DNA of 64,000 nucleotides from Geothrix campi (GCF_024609265.1 NZ_JANHMP010000002.1:496001-560000); one strand, 5' to 3'; shown: positions 18,191 to 27,222, numbered from the stretch's first letter. Notes: generated by a model from the letters alone, not told the origin. Numbers and translations are program-made.

Positions 18191-18391
18191 TCAGGCGGCG
18201 TGGACGCGGTGGCTGCGGTGCATGACTTCGGCTTCCAGCTCGGCCTCGAGAGCCTGAACCTGGCGGAGGACGGCGAGGCCACGCGGCGAGGTGCTCATCT
18301 GGCGCTCCAGCTGATTGAACACTTCGTGCAAACGCTCTGCAGTGGTCCAGAAGGCCGGGTTGTGCTGTCGAACGCTGGTATCCATGTGCAT
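18191..18391 (-). CDS. Small hypothetical protein, 66 residues
   Basis: A short soluble protein, unrecognised, predicted mostly helical with a probable coiled coil (RLHEVFNQLERQMSTSPRG, then LAVLRQVQALEAELEAEVM) and a His/Arg-rich end (HRSHRVHAA). The ATG at 18391 has GGAG 5 bp upstream. It is bounded by a strong terminator and an upstream region rich in operator-like repeats, so it looks like a regulated single-gene unit. No function is proposed. Confidence 0.7.
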   Translation of the reverse strand: MHMDTSVRQHNPAFWTTAERLHEVFNQLERQMSTSPRGLAVLRQVQALEAELEAEVMHRSHRVHAA

Positions 18392-18447
18392 GGTGGCTCC
18401 AGTTGCTTCCTGGACATCATCATCGTCTTTGCCGATCCCCAATGCTA

Positions 18448-18461
18448 GTGATAGACATCAC
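18448..18461. promoter_or_regulatory. CRP/FNR-family-like operator GTGA-N6-TCAC
   Basis: The palindrome GTGATAGACATCAC lies 57 bp upstream of the small gene's start codon. It has the GTGA-N6-TCAC geometry of Crp/Fnr superfamily sites; a second such site is at 27224-27237. The cognate regulator is not in the window. Confidence 0.45.
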
Positions 18462-18467
18462 AAGAAA

Positions 18468-18506
18468 TGTCATGAGTTACGTGATTTTTTGTCATGAATC
18501 GCGTGA
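18468..18506. repeat. Tandem 17-bp operator-like direct repeats
   Basis: TGTCATGAGTTACGTGA (18468-18484) and TGTCATGAATCGCGTGA (18490-18506) differ at 3 of 17 positions. Their starts are 22 bp apart, two helical turns, so both would face the same side of the DNA. They lie upstream of the small minus-strand gene and downstream of ruvC. Confidence 0.6.
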
Positions 18507-18558
18507 CACTTTATCAAGGCCTTGAAAAACATGACCTTCGGGTCGTGCATGGAGCGGA

Positions 18559-19053
18559 TCAGACCCGCCGGGAGGCCAGAAGATGGCCGATGGCCACGGC
18601 CGCGGCATCCGCAGCATCCGCCGCCAGGGGTTCCTTCAAGTTCAGCAAGGTCATCACCATCTTCCCCACCTGGTTCTTGTCCGCCCAGCCGTAGCCGCTG
18701 ACGGCCTTCTTCACCTGCATGGGGTTGTAGTCACCCACGGGTAACCCGTGCAGGGCCGCCGTGAGCAGGATCCCCCCGCGGATCTGACCCAGCTTCAGGG
18801 CGGTGGCCGCATTCTTCTCCACGAAAGGGGATTCCACGGCCATGAAGGAGGGGCCATGGGCGGCGATGGCCTCGGACAGGCGCTCATGGATGCGCAGGGC
18901 CCGCTGGTCGAACTCGGCCCCGCGGGGGTTGCGGATGACGCCGGCTTCGACCAGGGACATTCGGGAGCCAAAACGCTCGACCACAGCCCAGCCGCAGGCC
19001 AGGGAGCCAGGATCCACGCCAAGGCAGCGGACCGGGGACGGTGCGACGATCAT
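18559..19053 (-). CDS. ruvC: Crossover junction endodeoxyribonuclease RuvC
   Basis: Holliday-junction resolvase acting with RuvAB. The 164 residues carry the RNase H-like acidic tetrad: D14 (LGVDPGS), E74 (MAVESPF), D146 and D149 (AADAADAAAVAIGH). The first codon overlaps the stop of rnr by 4 bp (ATGA), implying coupled translation. ruvA and ruvB are not nearby. Confidence 0.95.
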   Translation of the reverse strand: MIVAPSPVRCLGVDPGSLACGWAVVERFGSRMSLVEAGVIRNPRGAEFDQRALRIHERLSEAIAAHGPSFMAVESPFVEKNAATALKLGQIRGGILLTAALHGLPVGDYNPMQVKKAVSGYGWADKNQVGKMVMTLLNLKEPLAADAADAAAVAIGHLLASRRV

Positions 19054-21335
19054 CGTCCCTTCCGCTTGCCCACACCCCGGACGCTGCCCTTGGGTGGTTT
19101 GGGATGGGCTTCCCGGGATTTGCCGGTCGTTTCCCGCACCTTTTTGGGTGGACGCCCCTTCGGCGCGGGCTCCCGCCGGGCCCGCGTTTCCTGTGTCTGG
19201 GATCGCCCCCGCCGCGGTTTCTCCAGATCCCCTTCCCGCAGCAGCGCGGGTGCTGCGAGCGTTGGCACGAACCGGAACGCCTTCCCATGCGCATCCTGCG
19301 CCTTGGCTTCCGTGACCCAGGCGCTGATCCGGCGCAGGTCTTCGTCCACCGCGGTGATCTCCACCTCCACCGCATCGCCGATGGTGAGCACCACGGTGCC
19401 GCGGAGGCCGGTCGCCTTCGTGCGGTGCTCATCGATCCAGAAGTTGCCGCCTAGGGCCGTCAGGGGCACGCCCACCTCCACAAAGGGGGCATCGAGGGTG
19501 ATGAACGCCACCTTGGCGGAGAAACCCTGGATGCGGCCCTGGAACCGCTGCCCGACGCGGGACTTCATCAGCAGGCAGGCCTTCCACTTGTCGTTTTCGC
19601 GCTCGGCCTCGGTGGCCTTCTGCTCGGCGTCGCTGGCCCCCTTGGCCAGCACGGCCAGGTGGCTTTGCAGGGCCTCGGGCAGACGCTCGCCGCGCAGAAC
19701 CTTCCGCAGCAGGCGATGGACGATGAGATCCGGATAGCGCCGGATGGGGCTGGTGAAGTGCAGGTAGTCCTGGAGGGCCAGACCCGCGTGGCCGATGTTC
19801 TCCGCGCTGTATTCGGCCCGCTTGAGGCTGCGCAGCAGCAGGGTGTTGATCATGGCCTCCAGGGGGCCCCCGCGGATCTTGTCGAGCATGGCGTTGAGGT
19901 GCTCGGGCGTGGGCACTTCCTTGGGCTTGAGCAGCCCGAAGGTGCGGGTCACTTCCGCGAAGATCTCCAGCTTCAGGGGATCAGGCTCGTCGTGGATGCG
20001 GTAGATGGTGGGGACCTTCTTACGCGTGAAGAACTGCGCCACCGCTTCGTTCGCCAGCAGCATGAACTCCTCGATCATGCGGTGGGCATCGTGGCGGGGA
20101 TAGCGGCGGGCGTCCACGGGCCGGCCTTCCGCATCGAAGATGAACTCGGCCTCCTCCGTGTCCAGGTTCAGGGCGCCACGGCCCAGGCGGATCTCGGTGA
20201 GCCGGCGCGACAGCACCAGCGATTCGTCCAGCAGGGAGCAGAGGCTCTCGCCCAGCTCGGCGCGCTTCCGTGTCGAGAGGTCGATGGAGGCCTCCTTCAC
20301 CTCGTCGTAGGTGAGGCGCCTGGCGCTGCGGATGACACTCTCGGAAAGCCGCGTCTCCACCACATCGAGGTCGGGCGAGAGGGTCATCCAGGCCGTCATC
20401 GTGAGCCGGTCCACGCCTTCGCGGAGGCTGCACAGATCGCCGCTGAGGCGGTCCGGGATCATGGGGATGGCCTCGTCCGGGAAGTAGACCGAGGTGCCCC
20501 GTAGCCGGGCCTCTTCGTCCAGAGGGCCGCCTTCCGCGACATAGTGGCTCACGTCCGCGATGTGGACGCCCAAGAGCCAGCCACCGCCTTCAGACCTGGG
20601 CAGGACCTCCAGGCTGATGGCATCGTCGAAGTCCTTTGCCGTCGGGGGATCCACGGTGCAGGTGAGCGTCTCGCGGAGGTCCTCGCGGCCCTGGCTCCAT
20701 TCGGGGGAGATGGACGTGGGGAAGGGCGCCAGCTCGCGCATGACCGCGTCCGGAAAGACTGTGCGCAGGTTGAAGAGGGCCGCCGTGAGCTTGTTCTCGA
20801 TTTTCAGGTCGGTCTTCTTCCCCAACCGCGCCACCACGGTGCCGCGCAGCTGCTTGGCCTCGGGATCCGCGTCCAGCTTCACACTGACCAGTTCGCCATC
20901 CTCGGCCAAGTCTGTGGGCGGTACGGCGATGACCTGGGGCAGCCGGGGTTCCAGGGGCACCACGCGCCAGCCCCAGGGCTGTTTCTGGAGCGTCCCGGGC
21001 AAGGGGATCTCCCCCCGTCCCTTGACCTCCAGGACCCGGGCCTTGATGCGGCCATCCCAGCCCTCGCCGCTGACCTCGGCCAACACGCGGTCCCCATGGA
21101 TGGCGCCGTGGGCGTCCCGCCAGTCCACCAGCAGATCCATGCCTGGCCCCTTGGGCCTGCCCACCACCCTCAGGAAGCCCCCCGCGCCTTCCGGGTGGCC
21201 GAGAAACGTCGCCTCGAAGGTCTCGTACGGACGAAGCCCCGCGGCCTGGGGTCGCGGGGCTTGAGATGATTCCCGCCGGTCAGGGGTGCGCGATGGGGCG
21301 CGGACGGGGATGCGAGGGGCGGAGCGGCGAGTCAT
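19050..21335 (-). CDS. rnr: Ribonuclease R (RNB family 3'-5' exoribonuclease)
   Basis: A processive 3'-5' exoribonuclease able to degrade structured RNA. The 761-residue product has cold-shock/S1-like OB folds in the N-terminal 200 residues, then the RNB domain with the metal-binding signature DPPTAKDFDDAI (229-240) and HIADVSHYV. A C-terminal S1 domain (VGQRFQGRIQGFSAKVAFITL) and a long basic tail rich in Arg/Lys/Pro follow, as is typical of RNase R. It starts at the ATG at 21335 and is coupled to ruvC. Confidence 0.95.
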   Translation of the reverse strand: MTRRSAPRIPVRAPSRTPDRRESSQAPRPQAAGLRPYETFEATFLGHPEGAGGFLRVVGRPKGPGMDLLVDWRDAHGAIHGDRVLAEVSGEGWDGRIKARVLEVKGRGEIPLPGTLQKQPWGWRVVPLEPRLPQVIAVPPTDLAEDGELVSVKLDADPEAKQLRGTVVARLGKKTDLKIENKLTAALFNLRTVFPDAVMRELAPFPTSISPEWSQGREDLRETLTCTVDPPTAKDFDDAISLEVLPRSEGGGWLLGVHIADVSHYVAEGGPLDEEARLRGTSVYFPDEAIPMIPDRLSGDLCSLREGVDRLTMTAWMTLSPDLDVVETRLSESVIRSARRLTYDEVKEASIDLSTRKRAELGESLCSLLDESLVLSRRLTEIRLGRGALNLDTEEAEFIFDAEGRPVDARRYPRHDAHRMIEEFMLLANEAVAQFFTRKKVPTIYRIHDEPDPLKLEIFAEVTRTFGLLKPKEVPTPEHLNAMLDKIRGGPLEAMINTLLLRSLKRAEYSAENIGHAGLALQDYLHFTSPIRRYPDLIVHRLLRKVLRGERLPEALQSHLAVLAKGASDAEQKATEAERENDKWKACLLMKSRVGQRFQGRIQGFSAKVAFITLDAPFVEVGVPLTALGGNFWIDEHRTKATGLRGTVVLTIGDAVEVEITAVDEDLRRISAWVTEAKAQDAHGKAFRFVPTLAAPALLREGDLEKPRRGRSQTQETRARREPAPKGRPPKKVRETTGKSREAHPKPPKGSVRGVGKRKGR

Positions 21336-21365
21336 GCCCCCAGGGTACAGGCCCTGGGGAGAGGT

Positions 21366-22265
21366 TCAGCCCTTCTTTCCCTTTTTGACGGGCTTGGCCG
21401 GCTTGGCGGGAGCTGCCGAGACCCTCCCGAACAGGACGTCCAGCTGCTGCTGGACCTTCCTGCTTTCCGGATCCAGGACAGCGAGGCGGTACAGGAAGCG
21501 CGCCTTGCCCGCCTTGTCGCCCTGGGCTTCGAGATAGGCGGGGCTGGACACCACGGCTTCCACCCACTTGAGCTTGTCGCCCTTGCCGGCCTTGTAATCC
21601 GCCACCTGATCGGCCTCGCCCTTGAGCTTTTCCTCCATCACTTTCACGAGCGGATCATAGGACTCGGATTCGCGTTTGATGACATCCAGGTAGGTCTGGA
21701 AGAACTTCACCCACTTGGCGTCTTCTACCAGTTCCTTTTCCTCGCTGAGGGCCAAGTCCAGCTCCTGGCGCTCGCCGGCATCCAGGACACTCTTGCCCTT
21801 CAAATCCTTGATGCGGGCGTCGTTCTCTTCGAGCACCTGCTTGGCCCTGGCTTCGGCCTGGGTGTAGTAGACCATGGTCTGGGAGAAGGGGTCCTTGATG
21901 GCGGCGTAGCTTTCGGCACTCAGGGCCTTGGCCGTCTTCGCGTATTCCAGGGCCTTCTCCCAGCTGCCGGCGGCATCCGCAGTCTCCACGGCCATCCGAT
22001 AGGCCTGGCAGAGGTCCATGTAAGCCACGGCGCTCTGTACCAGCGTCTGATTATTGGTCTTGTCGAATGCAGGTTTCGTGGGGGGTAGCAGGCTCTCGGC
22101 CCGCTTCAGGGCCTCGGGGTAATGGAGGTCCGCCATCAGCTTGTCGACGGCCGGGCGTTCAGCCTTCACCCGGTCCCCCAGGGAGAGCGCGGGAGCAGGG
22201 GCCTGGGCTACCAGAGCAGCGGGAAAAAGAAGGGCGGGAAGAAGGGCGAGTGTGCGCATCAGCAT
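21366..22265 (-). CDS. Secreted helical protein, unknown function
   Basis: A 299-residue exported protein: signal peptide MLMRTLALLPALLFPAALVAQ (cleavage after AQA), then an almost entirely alpha-helical, charged body with TPR-like stretches (ALEYAKTAKALSAESYAAIKD, RFLYRLAVLDPESRKVQQQLD). It ends in a Lys/Pro/Ala-rich tail (APAKPAKPVKKGKKG). The start is set at the ATG at 22265, because the upstream frame has no leader character. I recognise no family. The stop is 30 bp upstream of the rnr start, so co-transcription is possible. Confidence 0.7.
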   Translation of the reverse strand: MLMRTLALLPALLFPAALVAQAPAPALSLGDRVKAERPAVDKLMADLHYPEALKRAESLLPPTKPAFDKTNNQTLVQSAVAYMDLCQAYRMAVETADAAGSWEKALEYAKTAKALSAESYAAIKDPFSQTMVYYTQAEARAKQVLEENDARIKDLKGKSVLDAGERQELDLALSEEKELVEDAKWVKFFQTYLDVIKRESESYDPLVKVMEEKLKGEADQVADYKAGKGDKLKWVEAVVSSPAYLEAQGDKAGKARFLYRLAVLDPESRKVQQQLDVLFGRVSAAPAKPAKPVKKGKKG

Positions 22266-22355
22266 GACCCAATATGAAGGGGGGCGACCCCAGGGGGAAA
22301 CCCCCATTGTTCCGGGATCCACCGGCCTTGACTAGTCCCAGGATCGGATGCCGGG

Positions 22356-22444
22356 TTATCCCAAGGCTTCGGACATGCCCCGGATCTCGGCCTTGATCTT
22401 CTCCATCTCCTCGCGGTCGATCTTCCGCGCGGGGGCGCCGCCCC
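22356..22444 (-). pseudogene. Duplicated 3' end of the acyltransferase gene (fragment)
   Basis: This stretch repeats the last 28 codons of the gene at 22534-23355 in the same orientation, differing at three bases over about 84 bp (two silent, one Val to Ala). It ends in its own TAA. It lies downstream of the intact gene's stop, separated by a REP-like hairpin. There is no start codon or RBS, so it is a remnant of duplication. Confidence 0.9.
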
Positions 22445-22452
22445 GCGAACCC

Positions 22453-22504
22453 CGCTGGGTGGTGAAGCAGGCTCCCCGGGAGCCTGCGGAGTCGGGACCC
22501 AGCG
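22453..22504. repeat. REP-like imperfect hairpin (copy 1)
   Basis: Outer arms CGCTGGGT/ACCCAGCG enclose an inner stem GCAGGCTCC-ccg-GGAGCCTGC. It closely resembles the hairpin at 43761-43810 (same inner arms) and, like that one, lies between two copies of a gene 3' end. Confidence 0.75.
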
Positions 22505-22533
22505 CGGGTGAGCATAAGAGACTGTAGGTGGCG

Positions 22534-23355
22534 TCACCCCAGGGCTTCGGACATGCCCCGGATCTCGGCCTTGATTTTCTCCATCTCCTCGCGGTCGATC
22601 TTCCGCGCGGGGACGCCGCCCCAGGTCTCCCCCGTCCCTACCCGACTCCCAGGCAGGAGCACGCTCTCCGGCAGGATGGTGGCATCGTCCCCGATGACGA
22701 CATCGCCCATGACGCAGCAGGCCAGACCCAGGGTGGCCCGATGCCCCACGGTCACCGGGGCGATGACCAGGTTTCCCGCGCCGCCGTAGTGGGCGAAGAT
22801 GCGCACGCTGCCGCCCAGGGCCGCGTCATCGCCGATGGTGATGAGCTGAGGGTCGCTGATGTATTCAGTATTGATGAAGGCGTGGCGGCCGATCTTCATG
22901 CCCATGGCCTTCAGGAACCACACGCCGAAGGGGGTAAGCGTCACGAAGGGCAGGAAGGTGAACCGCACCAGGTAGAAGAGTCCGTTGTGCAGGAACCAGG
23001 GCAGGGCGTGGATGGTGTAGTAGCCGCCCTTGAACGGCTTCACGCGTGTGGGCAGCACCCAGTTGTAGACGGGGATGACCACCAGCAGGGTCAGCCCGAA
23101 CAGGAAGAAGCACAGGGCCAGCCCGAAGCCGGACAGGATCCAGGGCAGGGGGCCGGGGAGGAACCTGGACCATTCGTGGAGGAGTGGCCAGACCCACAGG
23201 ACTGGTGCCAGGGCGAGCCCCAGGGCGGTGGAGGCCAGGGTGTACATCAGCAGGACCGCCAGTCCATAGGCGATCCGGGAGAAGCGGCGCAACAGGCGGT
23301 CCAGCCAGTTCGCGGGCGGCGGATTCTTGGACTGATCCTTGGCGAAGGGCTTCAT
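22534..23355 (-). CDS. Membrane-linked left-handed beta-helix (hexapeptide repeat) acyltransferase
   Basis: A 273-residue protein with three to four hydrophobic segments in the first 130 residues (IAYGLAVLLMYTLASTALGL; LPWILSGFGLALCFFLFGL; FLHNGLFYLVRFTFLPFV). A C-terminal hexapeptide-repeat domain follows (IGRHAFINTEYISDPQLITIGDD, then VTVGHRATLGLACCVMGDVVIGDDATILPESVLLPG), closing with the WGGVPARKI motif of LbH acyltransferases. The substrate is unknown. The ATG at 23355 has GGAGG upstream, and a TIR-bearing element begins 10 bp beyond it. Its 3' end is duplicated downstream. Confidence 0.85.
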   Translation of the reverse strand: MKPFAKDQSKNPPPANWLDRLLRRFSRIAYGLAVLLMYTLASTALGLALAPVLWVWPLLHEWSRFLPGPLPWILSGFGLALCFFLFGLTLLVVIPVYNWVLPTRVKPFKGGYYTIHALPWFLHNGLFYLVRFTFLPFVTLTPFGVWFLKAMGMKIGRHAFINTEYISDPQLITIGDDAALGGSVRIFAHYGGAGNLVIAPVTVGHRATLGLACCVMGDVVIGDDATILPESVLLPGSRVGTGETWGGVPARKIDREEMEKIKAEIRGMSEALG

Positions 23356-23364
23356 GCCTCCAGC

Positions 23365-23682
23365 CTAGGAGCCTGTCCAAGCATTCGAAAGCCCCGCGAT
23401 GGCTCCAGGCGGGATGCGCCACAGATATCAGTTTGTCTCGCGTATCGCCACAGGCGATACCGAGAGGGAAGGGCCCGCAGGGCGATGTGGTGGCATCGTT
23501 CAAGGGTGCTGACGCCGCGGGGCGCCCGCCTGGGTCCATCCCGGAGGGCGTGTGGCGGCGCGCGTCGCGAGGCGGCGTCAGGCTCGGATCGCGTAGTACC
23601 CGCTACGCTCACCTCGCCTTCCTGGCCTCGCTCGCGCGGTGCCACGCGCGCGGGGCCCTCCAATCCTTGGGCAGGCTCCTAG
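23365..23682. mobile_element. MITE-like structured element with terminal inverted repeats (copy A)
   Basis: The ends form a 17-bp inverted repeat with one mismatch (CTAGGAGCCTGTCCAAG at 23365-23381; CTTGGGCAGGCTCCTAG at 23666-23682). The 318-bp interior has no credible gene. It contains hairpins GTATCGCC/GGCGATAC, CGATG/CATCG and GCGTAG/CTACGC. Four blocks align with the element at 58896-59167 in the same order and strand: 23480-23501, 23539-23549, 23574-23585 and 23594-23633. It fills the gap between two divergent genes. Confidence 0.8.
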
Positions 23683-23707
23683 CGGCATCGGCAGGTAGCA
23701 TGGGGGC

Positions 23708-24682
23708 ATGGATCTGGTCCTGCTCCGTCTCTCCGCCCTCGGCGACATCCTCCGCGTTCTGCCCGCCTGGGCGAACCTCCACGAAGCCTTTCCCGACACC
23801 CGGTTCCGGGCCGTGGTGGAAGATCGGCACGCCTTCCTCCTGGAGCCTCTGCCCTGGCTGGAGCCCGTGATCGTGCGGCGGAAAAGGCTTTCGAATCCGC
23901 TGACGGCCCTGCCCGAGTTGAAGCGTGTGGCGGGCCTGATCCGGGATGCCGAGGCCAGCCTGGATTTCCACGGCATCCTGAAGGCGGCCCTCATCCCGCG
24001 GCTGGCGACCCTCCCCGAACGCTGGGGGGATGGGGTCACCAAGGAGTTCGCAGGAGCCCTCCAGACTCATCCGCTGCCCTTCCGGCGTCAGACCCGGTAC
24101 GAACAGGCCCTGGGACTTTCCGAGGCCTTTGGGTTGAGCCGGGGCGTGAACGGCCTGGGCCGGTTCCGGCCTGTGCTGAAGACGGTGCCACTGCCGGATC
24201 CGGGCCCGGTCTGGCTTCAGGAGGCGAGGCCTCGTGCGGTCCTGGTGCCTGGTGCCTCCCGCCGCGGAGCCATCAAGCGCTGGCCCCTGCGCCACTGGAT
24301 CAGCCTGGCCCGGATGCTAAAGGAGCGCTGGGACCTGCGCTGGTCCCTCGGACCGGAGGAAGAGGCTCTGCGGGACTGGCTGCCGGAGGCGACCGGTGTC
24401 GCCGCGCTGCCGCGGCTGGGGTTTTGGCAGCTCGCATCGGCGCTCCGGCAGGCGGACCGGGTGGTGGCGCCGGATACGGGGCTCTTGCACCTGGCGGTGG
24501 TGCTGGGGGTTCCCGCGCTGGGGCTCTACGGGTCCAGCGATCCGGTTGTCGCGGGGTTGCCGCCGGGCGCCGGCCAGGTCCTCCGAACTGGCATCAGCTG
24601 CTCTCCCTGCCGGGAGCGGGCCTGCCAGCGCCGACAGTGCCTGGAGGAACTCACGCCGGAGCAGGTGGCGAGTGCCATCTGA
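23708..24682 (+). CDS. Family 9 glycosyltransferase (heptosyltransferase-like)
   Basis: A 324-residue GT9 protein, the family of ADP-heptose:LPS heptosyltransferases that build the LPS inner core. Seen are the N-terminal LVLLRLSALGDILRVLPAWANL, the mid-chain VPGASRRGAIKRWPLRHW, and DRVVAPDTGLLHLAVVLGVPALGLYGSSDP in the C-terminal nucleotide-sugar domain. A Cys-rich tail (CSPCRERACQRRQCLEEL) is common in WaaF-like members. The exact acceptor is unknown. It starts 26 bp from the TIR element. Confidence 0.9.
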   Translation: MDLVLLRLSALGDILRVLPAWANLHEAFPDTRFRAVVEDRHAFLLEPLPWLEPVIVRRKRLSNPLTALPELKRVAGLIRDAEASLDFHGILKAALIPRLATLPERWGDGVTKEFAGALQTHPLPFRRQTRYEQALGLSEAFGLSRGVNGLGRFRPVLKTVPLPDPGPVWLQEARPRAVLVPGASRRGAIKRWPLRHWISLARMLKERWDLRWSLGPEEEALRDWLPEATGVAALPRLGFWQLASALRQADRVVAPDTGLLHLAVVLGVPALGLYGSSDPVVAGLPPGAGQVLRTGISCSPCRERACQRRQCLEELTPEQVASAI

Positions 24683-24787
24683 GGCATCGAACCGGCCGTT
24701 GCTGAAATCTCAGGACATTCCCAAGAGACTTTCCTGCCAGGCGTTCTTTTTTGCAAGAATGGGTCATCCGGGGATTGGATCTGCACC

Positions 24788-26683
24788 ATGCCCTCCATAG
24801 ACGCCTTCCAGGAACTCTTCCGCCGCCATCCCGTTCCGATGTGGATCTACGATCTGGCGACGCTGAAGTTTCTGGAGGTGAACGAAGCGGCCTGCGAAAC
24901 CTATGGGTACGATCGGGAGGTCTTTCTCACCCTCACCCTGCGCGACATCCGCCCGCCTGAGGATGTGTTCCTGCTGGAGGACGATGTCGGCAAGGGGCGG
25001 CCACCCTTCCAGCGCAGCGGCACTTGGCGGCACGCCACCCGCACGGGCCGGATCCTCCAGGTGGAGATCACCTCGCACGCTCTTGGATTCGAGGGGCGTG
25101 ACGCGGTCCTGGTCATGGCCCGGGATGTCTCGAACCGGCATGCCGAGGAGCGGGAACTCCAGCGGAGCCTCGTCCGGCTGGCTCAGGCCCGGAGGCTGGC
25201 CCGCCTGGTGGCCTGGGATTACGATTTGCTGGCGAAGCGGCTGGAATGGCCGGACGAGGCCATGGAGATCCTTGGGCTCCAGGGACAGCAGCCGGTCCGG
25301 AGCGCAGAGGACTACCTCGCCTTGGTACATCCCGAGGACCGGAAATGGGTCCGGACCTGGATCTTGAAGGCCCTGAAGGGAGACGCGAATTTCGATTTCG
25401 AACACCGCCTGCTCCTGGATTCAGGCGACGAACGCATCCTCCATCTGTCCGCCGAGGTGGTCCGCGATGGACACGGCCGGCGCACCCAACTCTGGGGCGT
25501 GGCCCAGGATGTGACAGAGGCCCGCCGGCGCCAGATGGCGGACCTCCAGTCCCAGAAGCTGGAAAGCCTGGGGCTGCTGGCCGGCGGCATTGTTCACGAC
25601 TTCAACAACCTCCTCACCGCCATGCTGGCCAACTTCCAATTGGCGGCGGAGTCGATTCCGGAGGACAACCCGGCTCATCGCCACCTTCGCCTGGCCGCCG
25701 CAGCCGCGGAGAAGTCGGCCCTGCTGACTTCCCAGCTTCTGGGATATTCAGGGAAGGGGCGGTTCCATGTGCGGCCCCTCGATTTGAACAAGACCGTGGA
25801 GGAAGTGCTGGACATGCTCCGGCTGTCCCTCGGCACGAAGACGGAGCTCCACCTCCACTTCGAGGAGGGACTGCCTCCCGTGCTGGGAGATCCGGCGCAG
25901 ATCCATCAGGTCGTGCTGAACCTGGCCACGAACGCCACGGAGGCGCTGGGCGGGAAGCCGGGTTCCATCCGCATCACCACGCAGTCGACCACGCTCGACG
26001 CTGCCTACATCCAGAGCACCTTCGCGCCCGCGGAGCAGGTGAGCCCAGGGCCTTATGTCTGTTTCCAGATCTCCGACACCGGGTGCGGGATCCCTCCAGA
26101 ACGCCTGGGGCGCATTTTCGATCCCTTCTACACCACCAAGGTGAAGGGACGCGGCCTGGGCCTTTCCGCCATCCTCGGCATCATCAGGAGCCACGGTGGG
26201 GTCTTGAAGGTCTACAGCGAAGAGGGCCGGGGAACGAATTTCCGGATCTTCCTGCCCGCCTCCACCCGGGAACCCCATCCGGCCGAGCCGACGGGGGGGC
26301 TTGCCGGCAATCGGTCCACAGGGGGGCAGGTGCTGGTGGTGGATGACGACGAACTGGTGCGGGCCACCGCCCGCGGGGTCCTTGAGCGGGAGGGATTCGA
26401 GGTCCTGGAGGCCTCCGACGGACCGCTCTGTCTTGAGGCCCTGAAGGCCTCCCCCGGGCAGATCCGGCTGGTGCTCATGGATCTGACCATGCCGGGGATG
26501 GACGGGGTGGCGACCTACCAGGCCCTTCGGATCCTGGATCCGGACGTCAGGGTGGTTCTCACCAGCGGGTACAACGAGCAGGAGGCCATCAACCGGTTCG
26601 TGCAGGGCGATCTGGCCGGATTCATCCAGAAGCCCTTCAGTGCCGGCGATCTGGCGCGGATAGTGCACGCGGCCCTGGTGTAG
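24788..26683 (+). CDS. PAS-domain hybrid histidine kinase with receiver domain
   Basis: A cytoplasmic 631-residue hybrid kinase. Two PAS domains (about residues 5-115 and 140-245) precede a dimerisation domain with phospho-acceptor H270 (GGIVHDFNNLLTAM). The HATPase has NLATNATEAL, SDTGCGIPPE and GRGLGLSAI. A C-terminal receiver (about 515-631) has VVDDDE, MDLTMPGMDG and KPFS. No transmembrane segment is visible, so an intracellular signal (redox, ligand or gas) is likely. No separate response regulator is adjacent. Output could be phosphotransfer to a partner elsewhere. Confidence 0.92.
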   Translation: MPSIDAFQELFRRHPVPMWIYDLATLKFLEVNEAACETYGYDREVFLTLTLRDIRPPEDVFLLEDDVGKGRPPFQRSGTWRHATRTGRILQVEITSHALGFEGRDAVLVMARDVSNRHAEERELQRSLVRLAQARRLARLVAWDYDLLAKRLEWPDEAMEILGLQGQQPVRSAEDYLALVHPEDRKWVRTWILKALKGDANFDFEHRLLLDSGDERILHLSAEVVRDGHGRRTQLWGVAQDVTEARRRQMADLQSQKLESLGLLAGGIVHDFNNLLTAMLANFQLAAESIPEDNPAHRHLRLAAAAAEKSALLTSQLLGYSGKGRFHVRPLDLNKTVEEVLDMLRLSLGTKTELHLHFEEGLPPVLGDPAQIHQVVLNLATNATEALGGKPGSIRITTQSTTLDAAYIQSTFAPAEQVSPGPYVCFQISDTGCGIPPERLGRIFDPFYTTKVKGRGLGLSAILGIIRSHGGVLKVYSEEGRGTNFRIFLPASTREPHPAEPTGGLAGNRSTGGQVLVVDDDELVRATARGVLEREGFEVLEASDGPLCLEALKASPGQIRLVLMDLTMPGMDGVATYQALRILDPDVRVVLTSGYNEQEAINRFVQGDLAGFIQKPFSAGDLARIVHAALV

Positions 26684-26733
26684 ATCTGAGTGCCGCCGGC
26701 AGAGGGGGGCCTCCCGCTCCACTCCCCGGTGGA

Positions 26734-27090
26734 CTACCGGATATTGAACTTGAACTTGCCCTCATGGCATTCCAGGCACTTCACCTTGGGGGGCTGGTGC
26801 TGGCGGTGGCATTCCGTGCAGGGGATCTCTCCCAGATGGGAATCGTGGGGATTGGGCTTCGCATCCTTGGTCAGGGCCTTCATGGCGGGATAGTCGCCGT
26901 GGCATGTCATGCAGGAATCGGAAGCCACGGCCTTCTTGGTGGGCTTCTCCTCATGGTGGCAGTCGAAACAGTGGACCCCGGCCTTGGCGTGATGGTCGGG
27001 CAGTTTGTGGCCAGCGGCTTCCTGAGCCAGGGCGGGAACCGTCAGGAGCAGACAGGAGAGCAGGTTGGCAACGCAACGAACGGGAGTCAT
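26734..27090 (-). CDS. Small periplasmic tetraheme cytochrome c
   Basis: A 118-residue exported cytochrome: signal peptide to about residue 23 (SCLLLTVPALAQ), then four CxxCH heme-attachment motifs at residues 41-45, 60-64, 91-95 and 105-109, with additional His (HKLPDHH, HDSH, RQHQP) for bis-His ligation. Size and motif count suit the tetraheme/STC-like (cytochrome c3-type) family, which shuttles electrons in the periplasm to metal or other terminal reductases. An AGGA site precedes the ATG at 27090. It converges on the hybrid kinase gene. Confidence 0.92.
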   Translation of the reverse strand: MTPVRCVANLLSCLLLTVPALAQEAAGHKLPDHHAKAGVHCFDCHHEEKPTKKAVASDSCMTCHGDYPAMKALTKDAKPNPHDSHLGEIPCTECHRQHQPPKVKCLECHEGKFKFNIR

Positions 27091-27222
27091 GGCGATTCCT
27101 CAAACCCTGGCGGTGGCAGCCGCCAGATTTCTAGGCAGTTTACAAAAGGCCTGGACCTTGTCTGAGCAGCGTGCCTTGGGTGGCCCCCCAGATCCAGGCC
27201 CTGGTTGGGATTTTGGCGGACG

